DNA of 64,000 bases, taken from NCBI GenBank assembly GCA_948146395.1, contig OX411544.1:89632632-89696631 (forward strand), read 5' to 3'. The notes beneath the pieces were generated by a model, which was given only the letters and a program-made list of their open reading frames with translations, had not been told where the DNA came from and made no database searches. A program made the position numbers and the translations under genes. Below are positions 24,301 through 36,300 of this stretch, one piece after another. This DNA comes from Fragum whitleyi (Eukaryota; Mollusca; Bivalvia; Cardiida; Cardiidae). Positions within the stretch are counted from its first letter, which is position 1. Each line of letters starts with the position of its first letter.

Positions 24301-27300
24301 AGGTGAGCGATTTAGGGCCACTATGGCCCTCTTGTTTTGTATTATATCTAAGGTGAAGGGCAATGCCTTTCAACTAACGGTCATGAAAATTTTATCTGTT
24401 CTGGCTTCCTTTTTTCTCATTATTCAGAAATGTGAATATGGTTCATAGCAGCTCATTTGAGAAATTATATTATTAGAAGGGCCCCATATGATAAAATGTA
24501 AGAAAAATCTTCTTCTCTGAAACCACTGGGCTTTTGAATTTGATTGCCTATAATTTATGTGTACAAGCCTGTGTGAGGCTTTTCCAACAATTTTACATGT
24601 AAAAGAAAATAAAAAAAAATACTTTTAAAATTCTAATAGAGCCCCATGCTCTTATAAAACCCCATCCCCCTTTTTGGAGGTTGAAATCAAGCATTTTTGT
24701 TGTGATTTTACAAAATCTTTAAGCCTCTAATAAAGGCCCATACCTGAAAAATCAAGGTCACTAAAAAATCAACATATTTCAACAGGTTATATGCACCTTT
24801 TCACCAATCAAATGATGTATTTTGTGGGGATCATGTATATTATTTTGACATGTTTAAATGTCTTTACAAATATTGATGGCTCAGCGTGAAACAGTTGTAA
24901 CTGCCAATATGTTAATAGGCAGTTAAAACTGTTTCATACTGAGCCATGGATATGTACCAAAGCCTCAAATAAAAGCCCATTCTTTTCCATTGGAAATGTG
25001 ATGATTCTAATAGAACCGTGGGGTTCAATAAGAGCTTTTAGGGTATTCCAAACATTTTTTCTAGGAAACTCTTTGTAGAATTGTTGGTAATGCTTTGCAC
25101 GGGAAAAAGTAATAGTAGTAAGATTTGTTTCAGCATTGCCTTCTCTTATTGATAGTTTAATTTTTCATATTTAAGGAAAATTTTGAGGTGACAACTCTCA
25201 GGATAGACGTTGTTACTGATGGACGCCATGCTGAAGTGGAATTTACAAAAGACTGGCAGCTCGATGCAAACAGACGAGATCTTACAATAAATGCCATCTT
25301 TCTAGGTAAGTGGAGTTAATCCTATTCAGTTGACCAAGGTCAAAAAATATTTACCTTTGCATCAAAAGGATAAACAAGTTATAGACTAGCGATTTAAAGT
25401 GAGTGATCAAAGATCAATTTTACGTTGAAAATGATAGGAGATAACAGTTTTTCGGACCTCACTCTTTATTGCTGATTTATGCTAGATCTGATTATATAAT
25501 TGCAATCCAATAAAATAAAGAATTCTGATTGGTTTAAATCGCATCACATGGGGAAATCCATTGCACTTTATATCTGTATAAAATGCAATAGGTCTTTCGG
25601 GAAACCCCAATCTTCGATCTGCAAGTCCTGTGTTGTAGGAACTCGAATTAACATAGTTCCTGATCATAATACAACATTGTTATTTATTCTATTATAAATC
25701 AAGATATTTTTCGAAAGAATTAAAGATTACAAGCATGCAGTTCTGATTCTGAGCCGACGTAAACTTAAAAACAGCGAGTGGCTGAAGACCGTCAAGCAAC
25801 CCCCTCAACAAAGACTGACCACGCCATTTTCGTTTAAAAATACAGATCAACTTGGCAGAAACAAGTTTTTGTCATAAGTACCTCTACAAATTTCAAAGTT
25901 GTTGTTTATTTGTGTATCATTTGCTTTACTTTATGACATTTCACTTCAATAGCGAGATAAAAAATACACGATCTAAAAATAGATTGTGTAATCTATATGC
26001 GCAGAAGGTAGACTTGAAGCTTTAATGTTTGTCCGAGGATTTTAATAGTTTCTTAGATCTAGAGGATTGCAATTATAAGGGATGAGTGTCTTTTTCACTG
26101 CCTTTATTGGGGTATAAAGTGCAATTGCCTTAGCACATGGCTAAAGCATAACACCCTACAGGCGTTATTTGCACTTTATACCCCAATAAACGCAGTGAAA
26201 AAGACACTCATCTCTTAAATAATTGTTCTTTGTCTGACTGTCATTTTATCTGCCTTTCCATCTGTATGTTTTGTGAAATCTTAATCTGCAAACCCAAAGT
26301 CTGCAAATAACCCAAAACTAGTTCGAACACAATGCATGTGTTTGGCATGAAGTAACATCATAAAAGGTCAAGGTTATCAGACCAGATCAACACTTGTCAA
26401 GGTCAAACTTGAAAAAAATTACTTCTGTTTCTAAAGCCTAAGCAGAGCTTGTTTTTAACCTAAAAAAAAACATGAATATTAAAATAATGTATTTTGACCC
26501 TAAGAAATTCCACCCAATATGGTCAATTCGACCCCCTGGAGAGAAATGTCTAAGGTCAATTGAGACATTTAAACCTGCAAAATTCTACCCTTCATTTGCT
26601 CTTTAAATTAGTTTTATGTAAACCTCCCCCCCCCCCCCTCCCCAAAAGATTCTCATTATTAAGGAGTCAATGACTCCTCAAATTCATACACTAGGGCAAG
26701 CTTTTCATATGTTGTTCATCTTTCTGACCCTTTGGCCTGTCTTATGATTGAGCAAGGGCCAAATTGGCCCTTCTGTAGTATAACAAGAGAAGTCTAACAA
26801 TTTCCTACATTGCAGGACTTGATGGTACAGTTTATGACTACTTCAATGGAATCGAGGATTTGAAGACTAAACGGGTAAGATTTGTTGGGACTCCATCAGA
26901 GAGGATACAGGAAGACTACCTCAGGATTTTGAGGTATTTTAGGTAAGCAGAGCAGTAACCTGTTATAGCTTAGTGTTGGGATTGACACTAACACAAGTCC
27001 TAGGGCCAGATACCTGTGGATTTCAGGGAGGACTGTCAGTAGCTACTATGCTGAAAGTCCTTCAGGCCTGTAGTTGGTGGCCAACATTATTTCAAAACCT
27101 TGCAATTTAAAATTTGTTGCTTCTTTTCCCAATTTTCCTTAGTAACTTGTCCAAGAACAAATTAATTTTGATTCAAGAAAAAATAAAGGGTTTCATGTTA
27201 CAGGTCTTAAGGAATTTTCAAAATTCAATATAAGTATCAAGCTGTTATTTAAAACATTAGTATAAAGAATGAATTGTTTTACAAAAATAAACAAATTCTT

Positions 27301-30300
27301 CTTTATTTCTATCTTTATCTCAATGTTTCCCCCAAAAAATTTTCTCTCGAACCGAGAAAAGGTAATTATTCAACCACATAAAAAAATATTTATTTCAAAG
27401 GGGAAATCAATATGACAGTCTTGGAGCTGTAAAAGATGGTGTAATAATTAAATAATAACTGTAATATGCATACATAGAGAATACATCCATGTGAACAGAG
27501 TAATCTACTAATGGGAGTAAATGTGATTCATAAGTACTGCTACAATAATTAATGAGTATAATAGAATGCTTTAATTCCATTAATATATTGATAAACCTGT
27601 TCAAAACACAATGTAATAGAGAACAAAGGTTATGTCCATTTAATCTAAAGAAATACCAGAATTGTTCATAATCCAACTGTTGTGCACTACTTTAAGACGT
27701 CTGTCGGAATCCAAGTATCACTGACCTGATTTTGAATCAGAAGCATTGAGGTCAAAAGGTAAAATTGATGTTAATATAGAAGAAACAGAGGTCATTCAAA
27801 TGGGAATCAGGTCAGCTTGGAATGATACCGTGTCCCATATGAACTTACTCAAAGAAATATTTGGACAACTCAATTTTTAAGTTAGACAAGCGTTATTCAG
27901 CCACGAACTTGTCAAAGAAAAAGTGAGAACATTTTATATTTCCACACCCTTACACTTTACAGGTTCTATGGTAGAATATCAGAGAAAGCTGAAAACCATG
28001 AAGAATCTACTCTACAAGCAATAAAGGAGAATGCACAAGGTCTTGAAAGTAAGTAGTTTATTTCAAATTGGGTTGGTTTTACATTGTGGTGGTCCTGTGT
28101 GCTATCTTATCTGTGTCAATCAAATTCTCTATTATAATATTGAGGATCTTATCTACCTTTATAACCAATTGGGAACCTAATCGTCTTGATTATACGTAAT
28201 AAACTTTGGGAATAAGAAGGGCTTAGCAATGAATGCATGTCCTTTTGCACCTAGTTTAACCCTTGTCATGCTGAATAAATTTTTTTGCAAAAATCAATGT
28301 AAAATAAAGTGCTAAAAGCACTGGAAGTTACCAAATGTGAGCAAGTATTGATTTTGGAAATGCATTGGTTTACACCTTTCTGGTTTAAAATAATTGATTG
28401 AATAGAGTTTTACGTCGCTTTCAACATTTTTCAGTTATATCGCGGCAGCTGGAGCACCTAACAATGGATTCCTGGTATTTCTCACACAAGTACTACCATT
28501 ACATCCTTTTCTAGCCTCCAGCTGCTATCTCGCGTAGGTCTACAATTTTCAACCCATTGGTGAGTGATATAGTGCCGCCAGCGGGATCAAACCAGGGACC
28601 GCTAGATTGTCAGTCTGACATGCTACCAACTGAGCTATGAGGGTGGCAGTTTAAAAATAAAATTCAGGTGGTATTAACAAAGATCAGACTGCACATATGT
28701 GCAGGCTGCTTTTTGTCTATACCTCCTGTCAAAGCAGGAATATTCCGGGTTCAGCATGACAAGGGTTAACATGACTTCACAAACATCAAGATGATGTTGA
28801 GTAAACAAAATCAACGAAAGATTAAACTAGGCATACTAAAGTTTGATAACAAAATGCAGTGTTTTACTGCATTTTGTCATCAAATTATTATATGCCAAAA
28901 AGATCTTTGATGGCGCCATTAACGGTTGCTTAACACAAGTTTTATTGTATTTACAGAGATAGCTGGAGAGAGAATCTGGGTAGAGTTAAAGAAGATAGTA
29001 TTAGGAAACTATGCTGGTAGTATAATCAAGGTGATGGTAGATACTGGAATATTTCCTTATATGGGTATGTTGTTGTAATTTCTTCATGATTAATGAAAGG
29101 AATATTTCCTTATATGGGTATGTTGTTGGAATTTCTACATGATTAATTATAGGCTAATGATACAGTGTGTAACAGCAACTACACTTAATGTAATTTCAAA
29201 TTACTTAAGATCCAGTGCTATAAAGTCTTCTAAATTTCTATTCCTAAAATATGATATGAGCCTATGCATGACATTTCCAACAATGAATTTGTTGGCAAAA
29301 TACTCTTCTTGCATTGGGTTTTTGTTCAGGCTGTAAATTGTTTGTGCCTCAAGCATGTTGGAAATGTCACCCACATGCTCATATCTTAAATCCAGGGACT
29401 GAACAGGTAAGGGTTAACCAATTATTTTTATGTGCCTGCATAAATAGATTGGACTTGTATTGTTCTACTGGTGTCAATCCATCGGTCTGTCTGCAAGAAT
29501 GTAACCCGGGGACTAAATATTTACCTGTACCTTCAACACTATTTGAGTCTTCATGAAGGCTTCTCTTATCAATACACATCATTAAATGTCTAGGGAATCA
29601 GAGTAAATTATCAGCGTAAACATTCTTAACCCTTGTCATGCTGAACCCGGAATATTCCTGTTTTGACAGGAGATATAGACAAAGATCAGCCTGCACATAT
29701 GTGCAGTCTGATCTTTGTCCATACCACCTATTTTTCCATCTTTGAAACCAGAAGAGCTAGAAAGTTTAATTTTCAAAATGAATACCTAATTACATTAGTG
29801 CATCAAGAGCTTTTGTCTCTTTGATTTTGTTGCAATTTTGCTAAGATTTTATTAATCAGCATGACAAGGGGGTATAAGTGTTACATGAATTTTTAGCTCC
29901 ACTGGCTGAAAGCCACTGGGGCTATTGTCATGGCGTTGTGTCCGTCGTGCGTCTGTCCGTCCGTGCGTCCGTGCGTCCGTGCGTGCGGTCGTAAACTTTT
30001 TCTTTAAAAATCTTCTCCTCAGAAACTACTGGATGGATTTCAACCAAACTTCACAGGAATGATCCTTGGGTGACCCTCTTTCAAAGTTGTTCAAGAAATT
30101 TTGATCCAATGAAAAACATGGATTTAATGGGCGTGGCTAATTTCCAAATATGGTAAAAAGTGATTTTTCTAAGGTTCTAATTGATGGATACCAATAAAAT
30201 TTTACATGACTGATCCTTGGGTGACCCTTAATCAGTCTACCAAATATTATTTTGATCAGATGAAAAATATGCATTTTATGGGCGGAGGTCATTTCTCTAT

Positions 30301-33300
30301 ATGTTATATAGTGGAAACTTTGAAAATCATTTTCTCATAAACTAACTGATAGATATCAACCAAATTTTACATGATTGATCCTTGGGTGACCCTTTATCAG
30401 TCTACCAAAAATTATTGTGATCAAATGAAAAATATGTATTTTATGGGCGGAGGTCATTTCTCTATATGTTATTTAGTGGAAACTTTGAAAATCATTTTCT
30501 CAAAAACTAACTGATGGATATCAACCAAATTTCACATAAATGATCCTTGGGTGACCCTTTATCAGTCTACCAAAAATTATTGTGATCAAATGAAAAATAT
30601 GTATTTTATGGGCGGAGGTCATTTCTCTATTTGTTATATAGTGGAAACTTTGAAAATCATTTTCTTAGAATGAAAGTGATGGATATCAACCAAATTTCAC
30701 ATGAATGATCCTTGATTGATTCTTTATCAGTCTATTAAAAATGTTAGTGCTCGGATGAAAAATATGTATTTTATGGGCGGAGGTCATTTCTCTCCATGTT
30801 ATATAGTGGAAACTTTGAAAATCATTTTCTCAGAATGTAATCAATGGATATCACTCAAACTTCATTAGTATGATCCTCGGGTAATCCATTATCATGCAGC
30901 CAAAAATTATCGTGATCGGATGAAAATTATGTCTTTTATTGGCGGAGATAATTTCTCTATATGTTATAATAGTGGAAACTTTGAAAATCATTTCAACATA
31001 AATAGAACCCAAAATATCTAAAAAATCTAGTCAAAACTTTGATTACAAGAATTTCAAGCCTGTGGAGCAACTCAAGCCATTCATGGCTTTCTAGTTCTTT
31101 AATGCTTTTCGGTGGTTTCTCGAGAAATAATGGTAGATTATCACTTGATAATCTCACCGCAAAAGCAGTGAAAGTATCAAAATTTTATACCCTGCTTTTG
31201 TGCATTTCATCCTATCTGACGTCATCTATGTGGGGGAAATAAGTTACGTCACAGTGAACGTTGCATAGCATTCACGTGCAAAATGACTTGCTTAACGAAA
31301 ATATGGTCTAGAAATTTCACATTTTGTCTCAGTTTTGCAATAAAGATATAGAATAATTGTTTGTTTTTTGAGTAAGATCGATTGATATTTCTATTTTGTG
31401 AACAACAGAAGCTATATTTTCACTCATGGCTCTGCCACTCATGAAAATATAGCTTTTGTTCTTCACTCAATGAAATATAAATCGATCTTACACTGAAACA
31501 AACGATTATCCTCTATATCTTGTACCATCTTGACCCTGTTGCAAAAACTATAATAGCTTCTGTGTACCATGCAGGTTTTCCAGAGAAATTGAATGTTGAA
31601 GAATTCCAAATAGTCTGCGATAGAACAACATCTGACAATCCAGACGCTATGACAAGACTGGCAGCTTTATTTTCTAATCAAGAACAGGTATGACCTTGAA
31701 ATTAAATCGATCTAAGCTGTTAGGATAAGCCATTATATATTCAATCAACTGGATAGTAATTATTACTAAAAGCACAGCCATGTGTTCAGAATGACAAAAC
31801 AGTGCAAACTGTTTGAAAATTATACCCCACTTTGCACTTGCATTCTAAGCGGGGTATAATTTGCAAACAGTTTGCAGTATTGTGTCATCCTGAACACAGG
31901 GCTGGTTTTAGAGAGAAATGAAATGCATAAAAAGAGAGCAATTTGTTGTTTTAGTGTGAGATGGATATATCTGTCAATGATTGAATAACAAAAGCTGTAT
32001 TATAAGCAATAAGATTAGTAGAGCAACAAGTAAAAATATAGCTTTTTAAGCTCACCTGAGCACATTGTGCTCAAGGTGAGCTTTGGTGATCATTGAATGT
32101 CTGTCGTGCGGTGTGCGTCAACCGTCTTCATGCTTCAACAATTTAAGTGTTTACACTCTAGAGGCCACGAATATGATCCAATCTTCACGAAACTTGATCA
32201 GAATGTTGGTCGGGTCACAAGAATGGACCCTATTGAAAATGGGAAGGATCCATGCCATATCACAGGTAAAGGGGCCCTAATTACAATTTTCTTGTTTACA
32301 CTCTATAGAGGCCACAAATATGGTCCAATCTTCATGAAACTTAGTCAGCATGTTGGTCAGGTCACAAGGATGAACCCTATTGAAAATGGGAAGGATCCAT
32401 GCCATATCACAGTAAAAGGGGCTGTTATGAAAATTTTCTTGTTTACACTCTAGAGGCCACAAAAATGGATATATGGCCCAATTTTCATGAAACTTGGTCA
32501 GAATGTTCCCAAGGTCACAAAGATGAACCCTATTGAAAATTGGAAGGATACCTGTAATATCACAGGAAAAGGGGCCTTAATGACAATTTTCTTGTTAATG
32601 CTCTAGAGGCCACAAGTATGGCCAAAAATTCTTGAAACTTGGTCAGAATGTTGGTCAGGTCAAAAAGATGAATCCTATTGAAAATTGGAAGCATCCTTGC
32701 TATATCACAGGAAAGGGGGCCTTAATAACAATTTTTTTGTAAACGTTCTAGAGGCTAAAATATGGCCAAATTTTCATGGAACTTGGTCGATGTTGGCAAG
32801 GTCACAAGAATTAAAACTTGAATGTAGGAAGGTTCCATGCCATATATTGGGAAAAGGGGCCTCTTTTGTTTATACTCTAGAGACCACAAATTTGATGTAA
32901 TCTTCATGAAACTTGGTCAAAATGTTCGTAAGTACACAAGGATAATCTTTTTATACAGGGCCGGAGGCGGACGTATATTGGCGTCATCTTCTCTGTCTGT
33001 CCGTCCATCCATCCGTCCGTACCACTGTCCACTTTCTTTCTTGTCAACGCAACTCCTCCTAAGTTTCTGGCTGGATCTTCTTGAAACTTGGTCAATGTTA
33101 TCACCTTAATTTGTAGATGTGCATGAAGGAAGGATTTTATGGTTTGTTGATTTTTGCCTGAGTAATGCCCCTTAAAAACTTAGACTCTGGACCACTTTCT
33201 TGTCAATGCAACTCCTCCTAAGTTTCTGGCTGGATCTTCTTGAAACTTGGTCAATATTATCACCTCAATTGGTAGATGTGCATGAAGGAAGGATTTTATG

Positions 33301-36300
33301 GTTCGTTAATTTTTGCCTGAGATATGCCCCTTAAAAACTTAGTCTCTGGGGCTTATTGCCTCAGTTTTTTCTTGTCAACGCAACTCCTCCTAAGTTTTTG
33401 GCTGGATCTTCTTGAAACTTGGTCAATGTTATCAACTCAATTGGTAGATGTGCATGAAGGAAGGATTTTATAGTTCATTGATTTTTGCCTGAGTTATGCC
33501 CCTTAAAAACTTTGTCTCTGGGGCTTATTGCCTCAGTTTTTAGCTCCACTGGCTGAAAGCCACTGGGGCTATTGTCATGGCGTTGTGTCAGTCGTGCGTC
33601 CGTGCGTCAGGTCGTAAACTTTTTCTTTAAAAATCTTCTTCTCATAAACTACTGGATGGATTTCAACCAAACTTCACAGGAATGATCCTTGGGTGACCCT
33701 CTTTCAAAGTTGTTCAAGAAATTTTGATCCAATGAAAAACATGGATTTAATGGGCGTGGCTAATTTCCAAATATGGTAAAAAGTGATTTTTCTCAGGTTC
33801 TAATTGATGGATACCAATTAAATTTTACATGAATGATCCTTGGGTGACCCTTTATCAGTCTACCAAACATTATTGTGATCAGATGAAAAATATGTATTTT
33901 ATGGGCGGAGGTCATTTCTCTTTATGTTATATAGTGGAAACTTTGCAAATCGTTTTCTCAGAATCTAACAAATAGATATTAACCAAATTTCACATGATTG
34001 ATCCTTGGGTGACCCTTTATCAGTCTACCAAAAAATATTGTTATCAGATGAAAAATATGTCTTTTATGGGCAGAGGTCATTTCTCTATATGTTATATAGT
34101 AGAAACTTTGAAAATCATTTTCTCAGAATGTAATCGATAGATATTAACCAAAACTTACATGAATGATCCTTGGGTGACCTTTTATTAATCTACCAAAAAT
34201 TATTGTGATCGGATGAAAAATAAGTCTTTTATGGGCGGAGGTCATTTCTCTATATGTTACATAGTGGAAACTTTGAAAATCATTTTCTCAGAATGTAACT
34301 GATGGATATCAATCAAACTTCATTTATATGATCCTTGGGTGATCCTTTATCATTCCGTCAAAAATTATTATGATTTGAAGAAAAATATGTCTTTTATGGG
34401 CGGAGGTCATTTCTCTTTATGTTATAAAAGTGGAAACTTTGAAAATCATTTCAACATCACAAGAAGTCAAAATATCTATAAATCTAGTCAAAACTTAGAA
34501 ATGCTATTACAAGAAATTCAAGCCTGTGGAGCGACACAAGCCATTCACGGCTTTCTAGTTTCTTGTCAACGCAACTCCCCCTAAGTTTCGTGCTGGATCT
34601 TCTTGAAATTTGGTCAATGTTATCACCTCAATTTGTAGATGTGCATGAAGGAAGGATTTTATGGTTCGTTGATTTTTGCCTCAGTTATACGCCTTAAAAA
34701 CTTAGACTCTGGTCCACTTTCTTGTCAATGCAACTCCTCCTAAGTTTCTGGTTGGATCTTCTTGAAACTTGGTCAATGTTATCACCTCAATTTGTAGATG
34801 TGCATGAAGGAAGGATTTTATGGTTCGTTGATTTTTGCCTGAGTTATGCCCCTTAAAAACTTAGTCTCTGGTCCACTTTCTTGTCAATGCAACTCCTCCT
34901 AAGTTTCTGGCTGGATCTTCTTGAAACTTGGTCAATCTTTTCACCTCAATTGGTAGATGTGCATGAAGGAAGGATTTTATGGTTTGTTGATTTTTGCCTG
35001 AGTTATGCCCCTTAAAAACTTAGTCTCTGGGGCTTATTGCCTCAGTTTTTTCTTGTCAACGCAACTCCTCCTAAGTTTCTGGCTGGATCTTCTTGAAACT
35101 TGGTCAATGTTATCACCTCAATTGGTAGATGAGCATGAATGAAGGATTTTATGGTTCGTTGATTTTTGCCTGAGTTATTCCCCTTAAAAACTTAGTCTCT
35201 GGTCCTATTTCTTGTCAACGCAACTCCTCCTAAGTTTCTGGCTTGATCTTCTTGAAACTTGGTCAATGTTATCATCTCAATTGGTAGATGTGCATGAAGG
35301 AAGGATTTTATGGTTCATTATTTTTACCCTAAATTAGGCCCCCTAAATACTTAGTCTCTGGGGCTTATTTTTGTCCTTTTTAGCCCCACTGGCCGAAGGC
35401 CAGCGAGCTATTGTCATGGCGAGGTGTCTGTCGTGCGTCCGTCTGTGCGTGCATAAACTTTTCTTTAAACATCTTCTCCTCCTGAACCAATGTGTGGATT
35501 TTGATGAAACTTGGCCAGAATGCTCCTTGGGTGACCCTCTTCTGAAGTTGTTCAAGAAATTTGGATTGACCCTCAAATATGGGCGTGGCAGGGTGGGGCA
35601 TATTTTGACCCCAAAATCTTTGAACGACATCTCCTCCTGAACCATTGGGCCAATTTCAATGAAACTTTACCAGAATGTTCCTTGGGTGACCCTCTTCTAA
35701 AGTTGTTCAAGAAATTTGGATTGACCCCCAAATACGGGCAAGCAGGGCAGGGCTTATTTTGACACCAAAATCTTTGAACGACATCTCCTCCTGAACCATT
35801 CAGCCAATTTTAATGAAACTTTACCAGAATGTTCCTTGAGTAACCCTCTTGTAAAGTTATACAAGAAATTTGGATTGACCCCCAAATATGGGCGTGGCAG
35901 AGTGGGGCTTATTTTGACCCCGAAATCTTTGAACCTCATCTCCTCCTGAACCATTGAGCCAATTTCAATGAAACTTTACCAGAATGTTCCTTTGGTGACC
36001 CTCTTTTAAAGTTGTTCAAGAAATTTGGATTGACCCCAAAATATGGGCGTGGCAGGGCGGGGCCTATTTTGACCCCAAAATCTTTGAACGACATCTCCTC
36101 CTGAACCATTAGGCCAATTTTAATGAAACTTTACCAGAATGTTTCTTGCGTGACCCTCTTCTGAAGTTGTTCAAGAAATTTGGATTTCCCTCCCAAATAT
36201 GGGCGTGGCAGGGCAGGGCTTATTTTGACCCCAAAATCTTTGAACCACCTCTCCTCCTGAACCATTAGGCCAATTGTAATGAAACTTTACCAGAATCTTC

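Noticed and set aside
26628..26640. C-run and other homopolymer runs (45787, 54352, 59932) as features of interest
   Set aside because: Simple low-complexity tracts, mostly at repeat boundaries.
35343..35954. Minus-strand ORFs with [12 protein letters not shown]
   Set aside because: Antisense readings of the ~155-bp core; the phrase recurs with each core.
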